Shown here in pieces: positions 1 to 8,698 of a stretch of DNA of 64,000 nucleotides. This DNA is from Nibrella saemangeumensis (GTDB lineage Bacteria > Bacteroidota > Bacteroidia > Cytophagales > Spirosomataceae). Both the position numbers and the translations under genes were made by a program. How positions within the stretch are numbered: the stretch's first letter is position 1; each line of letters opens with the position of its first letter. The stretch covers positions 51,209-115,208 of the forward strand of contig NZ_BAABHD010000077.1 of the NCBI RefSeq assembly GCF_039541915.1, written 5' to 3'. The notes beneath the pieces were generated by a model. That model was not told the origin of the DNA. It did not search any database and saw nothing but the letters and a program-made list of their open reading frames with translations.

Positions 1-325
1 GCGCCCGCAAATGAAACTGGAAGTGATTCAAAAAAACCAATGCAGTGGCCTCAGGTAAACTCTGACGCAGTTGTACCCCGCCAAAAGGTGCCCGCCAGGG
101 GGAAAGCGCCAACGAATTATGTAAGAAAAAATGCGCCAGGCCATCCAGCTGACCGGTTTGCCTGTTCACCAGCACAAACATCTGCCAATTGGGACCGGCC
201 TGTAGGGCAACGTGCCCGGGTTGCAGATAAAGGAATACATCAAACGAAAAGGCAGGTATAGACCTCCTCTCGGTGGCCGTGGTCAGGCATCGGATTTCAT
301 ATGTATCTCCCAATCCTTCGGGCAT
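1..325 (-). CDS. Hypothetical protein, truncated by the window edge
   Basis: An open reading frame on the minus strand begins with ATG at 325, five bases after the stop of the cupin gene upstream, and runs off the left edge without a stop. About 108 residues are visible, starting MPEGLGDTYEI. There is no signal peptide. The stretch WRAPFGG resembles a motif I associate with FemAB- or GNAT-like acyltransferases of Bacteroidota polysaccharide regions, but this is a weak recognition and I do not assign a function. A purine-rich GGAG precedes the start. The tight spacing to the FdtA-like gene suggests one transcript and a shared role in making or decorating a surface sugar; that is inference from position only. 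Confidence 0.6.
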   Translation of the reverse strand, partial: MPEGLGDTYEIRCLTTATERRSIPAFSFDVFLYLQPGHVALQAGPNWQMFVLVNRQTGQLDGLAHFFLHNSLALSPWRAPFGGVQLRQSLPEATALVFLNHFQFHLRA

Positions 326-330
326 CTCCG

Positions 331-729
331 CTAACTAAGTTCCCTGAACTCCGAATAGTTTCTTATATAGTCCGCTTCATCAAATACATTGGAAGTCAGG
401 CAGCACAGGATGGCATCTGATGATGGATGAACGGTAATCCAGCAGAGCGGGGGGATGAAAAGTCCATGGTTGGGCGCTGCCAGTTGGAAGGTTCGTTCTC
501 CCTGCCGGGTTTCAGTTTCTACCCGCACACGTCCCTGTAACACGACCAGCAATTCCTGCGTGGTGCGGTGGGCGTGTCCGCCACGTTCAGTTCCCGGCTC
601 AGCGGCAAAGACCCAGAAGACCCGTTTAACGGCAAACGGTAATCCGTTTTCATCCTGCGTGGAGATCAGTGTACCGGTGGCATCCGCTATAAGACGAAAA
701 GGTATAAGGTGCGGTTCCGAAGAAATCAT
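331..729 (-). CDS. FdtA/QdtA-type sugar 3,4-ketoisomerase (WxcM-like cupin)
   Basis: The protein of about 132 residues is a single cupin of the WxcM/FdtA family, whose members isomerise dTDP-4-keto-6-deoxyhexoses to the 3-keto form in the making of 3-amino sugars of O-antigens, S-layers or exopolysaccharide. Seen in the sequence: PFAVKRVFWVF, the metal- or substrate-pocket stretch RGGHAHR, LFIPPLCW, and the C-terminal DEADYIRNYSEF, all characteristic of the family. An upstream ATG at 759 would add ten residues, but a good -7 element at 774-767 predicts transcription starting near 761, so the ATG at 729 preceded by CCAGGG is preferred. It lies just ahead of the truncated gene at the window edge. 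Whether it is a 3,4- or other ketoisomerase cannot be told from sequence alone. Confidence 0.82.
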   Translation of the reverse strand: MISSEPHLIPFRLIADATGTLISTQDENGLPFAVKRVFWVFAAEPGTERGGHAHRTTQELLVVLQGRVRVETETRQGERTFQLAAPNHGLFIPPLCWITVHPSSDAILCCLTSNVFDEADYIRNYSEFRELS

Positions 730-766
730 CCCTGGAAATTCTGGTACAATCAATGCCAAAAGCCGG

Positions 767-774
767 CAAACTTA
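767..774 (-). promoter_or_regulatory. Predicted -7 promoter element of the FdtA-like gene
   Basis: The minus strand reads TAAGTTTG, a full match to the Bacteroidota -7 consensus TAnnTTTG. It predicts transcription from about 761, which would leave the ATG at 759 without a leader and favours the start at 729. No clear -33 TTG was found at the usual spacing. Confidence 0.5.
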
Positions 775-807
775 CTCCGTCAACAAACTCTTTTAGGCTA
801 AGATCAA

Positions 808-1731
808 CTATTTACGCTTCTTTCGTTTGCACAGTTGTTCGTATACCAATTGAATAATGCCGTCTTTCAGTCCCAGATCAGGCACCACAATCTGCTGGGC
901 TCCAGCCCATTCCATCGCGCAGATATAGATCTCTGCGGCTGGTACAATCACATCGGCGCGGTCGGCATTGAGCCGGAGTTTGTTGATCCGGTCGTCCAGC
1001 GTAAAGCCGGCAATGTACTCCTTCATTCGTTTGATCTCTGCCAGCGTAGTGCTCGTCTCCGACAATTTTGATACCAGATTGAACAATTTGCTGATGTTAC
1101 CCCCGGTTCCTACCGCAATAACTTCGCGGGACTGATCTACGTTTTCCTCAATCCAGGACTCCATTTTTTTCCAGGCCCCTTTCGTCTCTTTGCCCTCCAG
1201 CAGCCGTACTGAACCGATTTTGAAAGACTTTGAATTAATCTTCTGCCGGTTGATATACAGGTTAAGTTCTGTACTACCCCCACCCACGTCGATATGAAGG
1301 AACTGGCGGTCGTCGAGCGCCTGAACAACCACATTATTAATGAGCTCGGCTTCTTTTTGTCCGTCGATAATATGAATGGGTATGCCCGTTACCGCTTTAA
1401 TGTGGCCGGCGACTTCGTGGCCATTTCCGGATTCGCGCATGGCGGAAGTGGCGCAGGCCATATACGCTTCAACCTCATGCAGTTCAATCAGGAGCTTATA
1501 TACCTGCATCAGCTTGGTCGTACGGTCGATGCTCTCCGGCGTCAGGGCACCGAAGGTAAATACATCATGACCGAGCCGGAGCGGGAACCGGACGTATTCG
1601 ACCTTTTTAAAACTAACGACTTCTTCATCATGAAGTACGGTCGAAATCTGCATTCTGGCTGCGTTGGAGCCGATATCAATAGCAGCGATTTTCAATTTCT
1701 TGTCGTTTGATACCTTGTCAAAAACGGTCAA
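808..1731 (-). CDS. Ppx/GppA family phosphatase
   Basis: This 307-residue protein belongs to the exopolyphosphatase / guanosine pentaphosphate phosphohydrolase family (actin-like ATPase fold), which cleaves polyphosphate or pppGpp. The N-terminal phosphate-binding stretch AAIDIGSNAARMQ, the second phosphate loop HIDVGGGSTELNL and a later GTGGNISKL are all visible. At about 300 residues it contains only the Ppx/GppA catalytic core and lacks the C-terminal HD-like extension of the long E. coli type enzymes, as is common in Bacteroidota. It would act in the cytoplasm on stress nucleotide or polyphosphate pools. A -7 element lies at 1795-1788. Which of the two substrates it prefers cannot be read from the sequence. 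Confidence 0.9.
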   Translation of the reverse strand: MTVFDKVSNDKKLKIAAIDIGSNAARMQISTVLHDEEVVSFKKVEYVRFPLRLGHDVFTFGALTPESIDRTTKLMQVYKLLIELHEVEAYMACATSAMRESGNGHEVAGHIKAVTGIPIHIIDGQKEAELINNVVVQALDDRQFLHIDVGGGSTELNLYINRQKINSKSFKIGSVRLLEGKETKGAWKKMESWIEENVDQSREVIAVGTGGNISKLFNLVSKLSETSTTLAEIKRMKEYIAGFTLDDRINKLRLNADRADVIVPAAEIYICAMEWAGAQQIVVPDLGLKDGIIQLVYEQLCKRKKRK

Positions 1732-1787
1732 AGATACTAATTTTATGATGGTCTCCTTGCCCTGTCTAAATCAGAATAAACGCAGCG

Positions 1788-1795
1788 CAAAGGTA
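1788..1795 (-). promoter_or_regulatory. Predicted -7 promoter element of the Ppx/GppA gene
   Basis: The minus strand reads TACCTTTG, matching TAnnTTTG, about 57 bases upstream of the ATG. No well-spaced -33 TTG is evident. Confidence 0.5.
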
Positions 1796-1839
1796 AACGA
1801 AGACCTATCAAGCGAAAAAACAGGTGAAAACCTGCTATA

Positions 1840-1872
1840 TATTTTTGTTTGGTAGAATAACTTTTATTTTTG
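1840..1872 (+). promoter_or_regulatory. Predicted promoter of the carbamoyltransferase trio
   Basis: Two overlapping TATTTTTG matches to the -7 consensus occur at 1840-1847 and 1865-1872; the second has a TTTG 17 bases upstream (1844-1847), placing a start near 1878, about 20 bases before the ATG. Confidence 0.5.
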
Positions 1873-1897
1873 GCCGATTAGTACAGTTCAACCCTGC

Positions 1898-3760
1898 ATG
1901 ACTATTTTAGGAATATCCGCGTTCTATCATGACTCGGCTGCGGCTCTGATAGAAGATGGACGGATTGTGGCGGCTGCTCAGGAAGAGCGCTTTACCCGGA
2001 AAAAGCATGACCCGAACTTTCCGGCCAATGCTGTTCAATATTGCCTTCAATATGGTGGAACTACGCTGAATCAGCTGGACGCCATTGTTTTTTATGATAA
2101 ACCCCTGCTGAAGTTTGAGCGGCTGCTGGAGACATATTATACGTTTGCGCCGAAAGGAATTTCATCGTTCCTGATGGCTATACCCGTCTGGCTGAAGGAA
2201 AAGCTCTTTTTGAAACGGCTGATCCGGGAGGAGCTGGAAAAGCTGGGCTACGATCCGAAGAAAAAAGTAAAGTTGTTGTTTCCGGAACACCACTTGTCTC
2301 ACGCAGCCAGTGCCTTCTATCCCTCGGCTTTTGAGCGGGCGGCTATTATGACCATTGATGGGGTAGGCGAATGGGCTACGGCTTCTATCTGCCTCGGTGA
2401 AGGGAAAAATATCTCAATCCTGAAGGAGTTGCGGTTTCCGCATTCGCTCGGGCTTCTTTATTCGGCGTTCACCTATTTTTTAGGCTTCAAGGTAAATTCG
2501 GGTGAATATAAGCTGATGGGGTTGGCTCCGTACGGTGACCCGCATTCGCCGGATATCGACCGGTATGTGAAAACCATCAAGGAGAAGCTGGTCGATATTA
2601 AAGAAGATGGGTCGATCTGGCTGAATCAGGCTTATTTTGATTACGCTACTGGTCTGCGAATGGTCCAGGAACAGAAATGGGCCGATCTCTTTGGCTTTCC
2701 CAGGCGTAATCCGGAGGATGAACTGCAGGCGCACCATTGTAACCTGGGGCTGGCTATTCAGCAGGTGACGGAGGATATTGTAATCCAGATGGCTAAAGAA
2801 GCCCGCCGGCTGACCAACGCCAGTAACCTGGTGCTGGCGGGTGGGGTTGCCCTTAATTGCGTGGCCAATGGCAAGCTCCAGAAGTCAGGGGTATTCGACG
2901 AAATATTTATCCAGCCGGCGGCCGGTGATGCCGGTGGCGCTTTAGGCGCGGCTTTGGCTGCGTACCATATCTATTACGGCAAGGAACGCATCATTGATTA
3001 TGAACGCGATGCCATGCGGGGCTCGTACCTGGGGCCTACATTTTCGGACCTTGATGTGGAGTTGATGGCCCGTAAGTATAAGGCGACTTATACCTCATTT
3101 GATGATTTCAACATATTAAGTAGAGAAGTAGCAAAAATTCTGGCCGACGGTAATGTAGTTGGCTGGGTGCAGGGCCGTATGGAATTCGGTCCTCGTGCCC
3201 TGGGAGGGCGTAGCATTCTGGGTGACCCGCGCAATGCTGAGATGCAGAAGAAGCTGAACCTGAAGATCAAATATCGGGAGTCGTTCCGGCCGTTTGCGCC
3301 CTCGGTGCTGGCCGAAGACTGCGCCGAGTATTTTGACTACAATGGCCCGTCGCCGTATATGCTGCTGGTGCATCCGGTCGTCGAAAAACGGCGGACCGAA
3401 TTGCCAGCCAATTACGACTCGTTCCCGTTGCGGGAGAAGTTATACTACCAGCGGTCCGACCTGCCGTCGATTACGCATATCGACTTTTCGGCCCGAATTC
3501 AGACAGTGCATAAAGATACTAACCCACGCTATTACCAGTTAATTGACGCGTTCAAGCAACTAACCGGGTACGGGGTTATTGTCAATACGAGCTTCAACGT
3601 CCGGGGAGAGCCGATTGTCTGTACGCCCGACGATGCGTATCGGTGTTTTATGCGAACCGAAATGGATTATCTGGTGGTAGGTAATTACCTGTTCGACAAA
3701 AAGAAACAGCCTGAGTGGCAGGAGAAAGATAACTGGAAAGAAGAATTTGTATTGGATTAA
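1898..3760 (+). CDS. Carbamoyltransferase of the NodU/CmcH family
   Basis: The 620-residue protein is a full-length O-carbamoyltransferase of the NodU/CmcH/SxtI family, which transfers a carbamoyl group from carbamoyl phosphate, through a carbamoyl-adenylate, onto a hydroxyl of a sugar or natural product. The N-terminal Kae1-like half starts LGISAFYHDSAAALI and includes EEFTRKK-like and HHLSHAASAFYPS stretches; the C-terminal YrdC-like half carries EFGPRALGGRSILGDPR. The next two genes, 44 and 3 bases apart, encode the small membrane proteins of the DUF5989 and SxtJ types that accompany such enzymes in many bacteria. With the sugar-ketoisomerase gene nearby, a surface glycan acceptor is plausible, but the acceptor is unknown. 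Confidence 0.92.
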   Translation: MTILGISAFYHDSAAALIEDGRIVAAAQEERFTRKKHDPNFPANAVQYCLQYGGTTLNQLDAIVFYDKPLLKFERLLETYYTFAPKGISSFLMAIPVWLKEKLFLKRLIREELEKLGYDPKKKVKLLFPEHHLSHAASAFYPSAFERAAIMTIDGVGEWATASICLGEGKNISILKELRFPHSLGLLYSAFTYFLGFKVNSGEYKLMGLAPYGDPHSPDIDRYVKTIKEKLVDIKEDGSIWLNQAYFDYATGLRMVQEQKWADLFGFPRRNPEDELQAHHCNLGLAIQQVTEDIVIQMAKEARRLTNASNLVLAGGVALNCVANGKLQKSGVFDEIFIQPAAGDAGGALGAALAAYHIYYGKERIIDYERDAMRGSYLGPTFSDLDVELMARKYKATYTSFDDFNILSREVAKILADGNVVGWVQGRMEFGPRALGGRSILGDPRNAEMQKKLNLKIKYRESFRPFAPSVLAEDCAEYFDYNGPSPYMLLVHPVVEKRRTELPANYDSFPLREKLYYQRSDLPSITHIDFSARIQTVHKDTNPRYYQLIDAFKQLTGYGVIVNTSFNVRGEPIVCTPDDAYRCFMRTEMDYLVVGNYLFDKKKQPEWQEKDNWKEEFVLD

Positions 3761-3804
3761 TTGTTGTTCACGTGTTATATTAGTAATAAAAAATATCCAC
3801 AACT

Positions 3805-3954
3805 ATGGATTTCTTACAAGACATCTTTCAATTTCTGAGGGAACGTAAAAAGTGGTGGCTGGCTCCCATGATTATCCTGCTGCTGCTTATCGGTGTTCTG
3901 ATTGTAATCGGCGGTGGTTCTGCGGTAGCTCCATTCATTTATACGTTATTCTAA
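3805..3954 (+). CDS. Small membrane protein, DUF5989 (SxtK-like)
   Basis: This 49-residue gene is too short for most gene finders. The protein begins MDFLQDIFQFLRERKKWW, a charged amphipathic start, followed by one hydrophobic helix (about residues 19-36, PMIILLLLIGVLIVI) and a short tail ending IYTLF. That pattern is what I know of the DUF5989 family, which is found next to NodU/CmcH-type carbamoyltransferases, for example as SxtK in saxitoxin clusters. It ends three bases before the SxtJ-like gene, so the three genes are almost surely one operon. Its biochemical role is not known; a membrane anchor or partner for the carbamoyltransferase is a guess. Confidence 0.85.
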   Translation: MDFLQDIFQFLRERKKWWLAPMIILLLLIGVLIVIGGGSAVAPFIYTLF

Positions 3955-3957
3955 TCC

Positions 3958-4344
3958 ATGAATGCTATCGGAAAACTGGCTATGAATACCACGGAGAAGG
4001 TAAAGGCTCAATTGGTCATTGTTACCGGACTGCTGGTATTGTATTTTATATTCAAGTCGGTATGGTTGCTCTACGCTGCCGTAGCCGTCGGTGTGGTAAG
4101 CCTGGCTATTCCTATTCTTGGTGATTTCCTGGTCAGGGTCTGGTTTAAACTGGCCGAGATCCTGGGAGCCATTAACGGTAAGATTATCTTATCCCTCCTG
4201 TTCTATGTATTTTTGTTCCCCATTGCCGTTCTCTATCGGCTAACGACGAAGAATCCGATGGCGGTGAAACGAAGCGATGCAAAATCGATGTATGCCGAGC
4301 GGAACCATACCTATACAAAGGAAGATATGGAACATACATGGTAA
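3958..4344 (+). CDS. SxtJ family membrane protein
   Basis: The 128-residue protein has three or four predicted membrane helices (about residues 17-33, 35-55 and 73-92) and a hydrophilic C-terminal tail with MYAERNHTYTKEDMEHTW. The layout and the neighbours match the SxtJ family, which has no established function and travels with carbamoyltransferases. The ATG at 3958 is three bases after the DUF5989 stop; a second in-frame ATG at 3982 is possible. A strong terminator 25 bases downstream closes the unit. Confidence 0.8.
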   Translation: MNAIGKLAMNTTEKVKAQLVIVTGLLVLYFIFKSVWLLYAAVAVGVVSLAIPILGDFLVRVWFKLAEILGAINGKIILSLLFYVFLFPIAVLYRLTTKNPMAVKRSDAKSMYAERNHTYTKEDMEHTW

Positions 4345-4368
4345 AAAAGACCGTTAAAGAGGTTATGG

Positions 4369-4400
4369 GGCGCACCGTTTGGCGGTGCGCCTTCTTTTTG
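4369..4400 (+). terminator. Rho-independent terminator of the carbamoyltransferase operon
   Basis: Nine-base-pair GC-rich stem GGCGCACCG / CGGTGCGCC (4369-4377 with 4383-4391) with a five-base loop, followed by TTCTTTTTG. Confidence 0.85.
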
Positions 4401-4410
4401 TTTATATTTG
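4378..4410 (+). promoter_or_regulatory. Promoter of the SAM riboswitch-metH transcript
   Basis: TATATTTG at 4403-4410 matches the -7 consensus exactly and TTTG at 4378-4381, 21 bases upstream, can serve as the -33 element. The predicted start falls at about 4416, exactly where the riboswitch P1 helix begins. The -33 element lies inside the preceding terminator loop. Confidence 0.65.
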
Positions 4411-4415
4411 TAATA

Positions 4416-4516
4416 CTTATCGAGAAAGACAGAGGGATTGGACCCGACGAAGTCTTGGCAACCGGCTGCTCCCCGCAGAAACGGTGCCACATTCCACCCC
4501 AGCCGGGGAAGATAAG
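4416..4516 (+). promoter_or_regulatory. SAM-I riboswitch (S-box) upstream of metH
   Basis: The 101-base stretch has the landmarks of the SAM-I aptamer: P1 helix CTTATC (4416-4421) pairing with GATAAG (4511-4516), AGAGGGATTGGACCCGACGA forming P2 and the kink-turn region, the invariant GGCAACC, and GGTGCCACATTCC in the P3/P4 core. SAM-I riboswitches repress methionine-biosynthesis genes when S-adenosylmethionine is plentiful, which suits metH downstream. No stem with a T-run follows the aptamer before the metH start, so control may act on translation; an AT-rich palindrome CGATTATAATTAATCG at 4587-4602 lies in the remaining leader. Confidence 0.9.
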
Positions 4517-4629
4517 TGTGACAGTCAACACCTGCCCTTTCTTCGATAAATTACCTGATTGACGTAGACTTTTCGGACTAACGAACCGATTATAATTAAT
4601 CGAGCTGTTAACTGCTTGTACCCTTGAAA

Positions 4630-7600
4630 ATGATTGCCAACCTCCTTCAACAGCGTATCCTCGTCCTCGACGGCGCCATGGGTACGATGATTCAGCGTTA
4701 TAAGTTAACCGAAGCCGATTACCGGGGCGAACGCTTCCGGGATTGGCCGCACGACCTGAAAGGCAACAACGACCTGTTGTCTATTACGCAGCCCGACATT
4801 ATCAAAGAAATTCACCGGCAGTACCTCGAAGCGGGCTCCGACATCATCGAAACCAATACCTTCAGCAGTACCTCCATCGCGATGGCCGATTACCATATGG
4901 AGGAACTGGCCTATGAGCTGAACTTCCAGTCGGCCAGGATAGCCAAAGAATTAGTCGAGGAGTTTAACCACCAAAGCCCGGAGAAACCCCGCTTTGTGGC
5001 GGGTGCTATGGGGCCAACTAACCGCCTGGCGTCGCTTTCACCAGATGTAAATAATCCTGGCTACCGGTCTGTTACGTTTGATCAGCTGGTTGACGCATTC
5101 TATACCCAGGCCTCCGGTTTAATTGAGGGAGGGGCGGATCTGCTTTTAGTAGAAACCATCACCGATACCCTCAATGCAAAGGCAGCCCTGTTTGCTATCG
5201 ACAAATATTTTGCGGATAAGGGAACACAGCCGGTACCGATCATGATTTCCGGTACCATTACCGATGCCTCAGGGCGAACATTGTCGGGACAGACAACCGA
5301 AGCTTTTTTGTACTCGATATCCCATCTGCCGCTGTTAAGCGTTGGGTTAAATTGCGCCCTGGGTGCCGAACTGCTGCGTCCATACGTGCAGACGCTGGCC
5401 AAAGAAGCACCTTTCTTTACTTCGGCATATCCTAACGCAGGTCTGCCAAATGAATTTGGTGAATATGATGAGACGCCGGAAACCATGGCGTCACAAATAG
5501 AGGGCTTTATCCGCGATGGATTTGTCAACATCGTTGGGGGTTGCTGCGGCTCAACGCCCGACCATATCCGGGCTATTGCAGCTGCAGCCGCAAAATACCC
5601 ACCCCGGCAGGTTCCCCAGCCCGAACCCTACCAGAAACTTAGTGGGCTTGAACCGCTGAAAATTACAGAAACGACCAATTTTGTCAACATCGGCGAGCGG
5701 ACCAACGTCACCGGATCGAAGGCCTTTGCGCGGCTGATCAAGGCGGGTGACTATGATGCCGCCCTGTCGGTAGCCCGGCAGCAGGTGGAAAACGGCGCGC
5801 AGGTAATTGACGTAAACATGGATGAGGGCATGCTCGACTCCGTGGAGGTAATGACCACTTTCCTGAACCTGATTGCTTCCGAACCGGATATTGCCCGCGT
5901 CCCCGTTATGATCGACTCCTCAAAGTGGGAGGTCATCGAAGCTGGTCTGAAGTGTGTGCAGGGGAAAGCTATCGTCAACTCCATTTCGCTGAAAGACGGC
6001 GAGGAGAAATTCATTGAGCGGGCCCAGCTTATTAAACGCTACGGAGCAGCTGCGGTGGTGATGGCCTTTGACGAACAGGGGCAGGCCGACAACTACGAAC
6101 GGCGCATTGAGATCTGCGAACGTGCCTACCGTATTCTGGTGGACAAGGTTATGTTTCCGCCCCAGGACATCATTTTTGATCCGAACATCCTGACCGTTGC
6201 TACGGGTATTGAGGAGCATAACAACTACGCCGTTGACTTTATTAATGCCACGCGCTGGATTAAAGAGAATCTCCCGCTGGCGAAGGTAAGTGGCGGGGTA
6301 TCGAACGTTTCGTTCAGCTTCCGGGGTAACGATGTTGTTCGGGAGGCTATTCACTCGGCCTTCCTGTACCATGCTATCCGGGCCGGGCTGGATATGGGTA
6401 TTGTCAATGCAGGGCAGTTAGGGGTGTACGACGAGATACCCAAAGATTTTCTGGAACGGGTCGAAGATGTCCTGCTCAACCGCCGGCCCGACGCTACCGA
6501 GCGCCTGGTTGAATTTGCCGAAACCGTAAAAGCGAAGGGCAAGGAAGTCGTGCAGGATGAAAGCTGGCGCAGCGATCCGGTGGGTGAGCGCCTGAAGCAT
6601 GCACTGGTGAAGGGCATTACCGACTACATTGACCAGGATATTGAAGAAGCCCGGCAGCAATTTGACAAACCTCTGCAGGTGATTGAAGGGCCGCTGATGG
6701 ACGGTATGAACGTGGTCGGTGATTTGTTCGGGGCGGGTAAGATGTTTCTGCCGCAGGTAGTGAAGTCGGCGCGGGTGATGAAAAAAGCCGTTGCCTATCT
6801 AATTCCTTTCATCGAAGAAGAAAAACTAAAGGGTGGCGGAGAAGCCAGACCGGTTGGTAAAATACTGCTGGCGACGGTAAAAGGCGATGTTCACGACATC
6901 GGTAAGAACATCGTGGGCGTGGTACTGGCCTGTAATAATTACGAAATCATCGACCTGGGCGTAATGGTGTCGACCCAGAAGATCCTGGATGAAGCCCGGC
7001 GGCTCAACGTCGACATTATCGGACTGAGCGGTTTGATTACCCCCTCGCTCGACGAGATGGTAAGCGTAGCTAAGGAAATGGAACGGCAAGGCTTTACCAT
7101 TCCGCTGCTGATTGGTGGCGCTACTACCTCCCGCATTCACACGGCTGTAAAAATTGATCCGCATTACTCCGGCCCTGTTGTGCACGTTCTGGACGCCAGC
7201 CGGAGCGTACCGGTAGCCGGGCGGCTGACCAGCGAAGAAGCGGCAACACGTGACGAGATTTTTAACGATATAAAAGCCGAGTATGCGCGGCTGCGCGACG
7301 AACACGCGAAACGGCGTCAGGAAAAGAACTATATCGGTATCGCAGCCGCCCGCGACAACCGCACCGCCATTGACTGGTCGGAGTTTGAGCCTGTAAAGCC
7401 TGCTTTTTTAGGTAACCGGCTTTTTGAGGATTATCCCCTGGCCGAGATTGCCAAATACATCGACTGGACACCTTTCTTCCAGACCTGGCAACTCCACGGC
7501 AAGTATCCCAAAATCTTTGATGATACCACCGTCGGAGCCGAAGCGCGTAAGTTATACGACGATGCCAACCGGCTGTTACAGGAGGTCATTGACAGGAAGC

Positions 7601-8418
7601 TGCTCAAGGCAAATGCCGTGGTCGGCTTCTACCCGGCTAACTCAACCGATGACGACGTACTGCTGCATGAGTTCGACGAAGTAATCCGGGAAATCCCCTG
7701 CGAACGGCATGGCTCCCACACCCACCTGGAGTACAAACTCAGTAGAACGGAGTTGCAATCCGTTCCCAACACCCGTACCGCCGGAGCACTGGTATACGAT
7801 ACCAAAGCCGTGATACACTTCCTGCGTCAGCAGAACCAGAAAGCTGCTAATCTGCCCAACTTGTGCCTGGCCGACTTTGTCGCTCCGCTGGAGACCGGGC
7901 GGGAAGATTACATCGGTATGTTTGCCGTAACGGCCGGTATCGGTATTGAAAAGCTGATTGAGGAGTATGAGCGGGATCACGACGACTACAACAGCATCAT
8001 GATCAAAGCCATTGCTGACCGGCTGGCCGAAGCTTTTGCTGAATTGATGCACCAGCGGGTTCGTAAAGAGATTTGGGGGTACCAGCCCGATGAAACCCTG
8101 TCGAACGAAGACCTCATTTCTGAAAAATACCAGGGCATCCGGCCCGCACCCGGTTATCCGGCCTGCCCGGACCATACCGAGAAACAGCTTCTGTTTGACC
8201 TGCTGGATGCCGGACAGGCGGGTATTACGCTGACGGAAAGTTTTGCTATGTATCCGGCTTCGTCGGTAAGCGGCTTTTACTTTTCGCACCCGGCCTCCCG
8301 GTACTTTGCCGTTGGGAAGATCAGCCGGGATCAGGTCCTGGATTATGCCCAGCGGAAAGCCATGCCGGTAGAAGAGATCGAGCGCTGGTTGGCCCCGGTG
8401 CTCAGCTATGATGCCTGA
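4630..8418 (+). CDS. metH: Cobalamin-dependent methionine synthase
   Basis: The protein of 1262 residues is a complete MetH, which moves a methyl group from methyltetrahydrofolate through cobalamin to homocysteine. In order: homocysteine-binding barrel (residues about 5-330) with DGAMGTMIQ and the zinc cysteines C242, C305 and C306; pterin-binding domain (about 345-620, starting FVNIGERTNVTGSKAF); B12 cap and B12-binding domain (about 640-880) with DVHDIGKN, whose H755 ligates cobalt; and the SAM-dependent reactivation domain (about 900-1240) with RPAPGYPACPDHTEK. The ATG at 4630 is preferred over the TTG two codons earlier. A SAM-I riboswitch precedes it. No metF or other methionine gene lies in the window. 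Confidence 0.96.
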   Translation: MIANLLQQRILVLDGAMGTMIQRYKLTEADYRGERFRDWPHDLKGNNDLLSITQPDIIKEIHRQYLEAGSDIIETNTFSSTSIAMADYHMEELAYELNFQSARIAKELVEEFNHQSPEKPRFVAGAMGPTNRLASLSPDVNNPGYRSVTFDQLVDAFYTQASGLIEGGADLLLVETITDTLNAKAALFAIDKYFADKGTQPVPIMISGTITDASGRTLSGQTTEAFLYSISHLPLLSVGLNCALGAELLRPYVQTLAKEAPFFTSAYPNAGLPNEFGEYDETPETMASQIEGFIRDGFVNIVGGCCGSTPDHIRAIAAAAAKYPPRQVPQPEPYQKLSGLEPLKITETTNFVNIGERTNVTGSKAFARLIKAGDYDAALSVARQQVENGAQVIDVNMDEGMLDSVEVMTTFLNLIASEPDIARVPVMIDSSKWEVIEAGLKCVQGKAIVNSISLKDGEEKFIERAQLIKRYGAAAVVMAFDEQGQADNYERRIEICERAYRILVDKVMFPPQDIIFDPNILTVATGIEEHNNYAVDFINATRWIKENLPLAKVSGGVSNVSFSFRGNDVVREAIHSAFLYHAIRAGLDMGIVNAGQLGVYDEIPKDFLERVEDVLLNRRPDATERLVEFAETVKAKGKEVVQDESWRSDPVGERLKHALVKGITDYIDQDIEEARQQFDKPLQVIEGPLMDGMNVVGDLFGAGKMFLPQVVKSARVMKKAVAYLIPFIEEEKLKGGGEARPVGKILLATVKGDVHDIGKNIVGVVLACNNYEIIDLGVMVSTQKILDEARRLNVDIIGLSGLITPSLDEMVSVAKEMERQGFTIPLLIGGATTSRIHTAVKIDPHYSGPVVHVLDASRSVPVAGRLTSEEAATRDEIFNDIKAEYARLRDEHAKRRQEKNYIGIAAARDNRTAIDWSEFEPVKPAFLGNRLFEDYPLAEIAKYIDWTPFFQTWQLHGKYPKIFDDTTVGAEARKLYDDANRLLQEVIDRKLLKANAVVGFYPANSTDDDVLLHEFDEVIREIPCERHGSHTHLEYKLSRTELQSVPNTRTAGALVYDTKAVIHFLRQQNQKAANLPNLCLADFVAPLETGREDYIGMFAVTAGIGIEKLIEEYERDHDDYNSIMIKAIADRLAEAFAELMHQRVRKEIWGYQPDETLSNEDLISEKYQGIRPAPGYPACPDHTEKQLLFDLLDAGQAGITLTESFAMYPASSVSGFYFSHPASRYFAVGKISRDQVLDYAQRKAMPVEEIERWLAPVLSYDA

Positions 8419-8428
8419 CAATGCAGCT

Positions 8429-8451
8429 CCGACCACCCGTCGGGGTTTTTT
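8429..8451 (+). terminator. Terminator after metH
   Basis: Stem CCGAC / GTCGG (8429-8433 with 8439-8443) with a five-base loop, then GG and six T. Confidence 0.7.
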
Positions 8452-8500
8452 ATGATAGAAAGTATAAGAGCAGTCACTCCATAGATTTTGCCAAATAGTG

Positions 8501-8530
8501 TTGACGGTTGGGTACCAATCTATACCTTTG
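8501..8530 (+). promoter_or_regulatory. Promoter of the serine hydrolase gene
   Basis: TTG at 8501-8503, a 19-base spacer and TACCTTTG at 8523-8530 match both Bacteroidota promoter elements at ideal spacing. The leader would be about 160 bases long; I see no known RNA element in it. Confidence 0.65.
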
Positions 8531-8698
8531 TAGCGGTGGAAATACGTTTATTTCATCCAGAACAGGTAATTAACGCAGTTTACAAACCAACCTGCTGTAC
8601 GATAAATACATAGAGGCTGCTAAAACAAAAATGGCGGCTGACTATTTACTAGGTACCGTTTACTAAACATTAAAACCCGCAGGGCAAGGGTATTGACG

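Noticed and set aside
7642..8436. Minus-strand frame of 264 codons opposite metH
   Set aside because: Antisense of the MetH activation domain; no recognisable motif.
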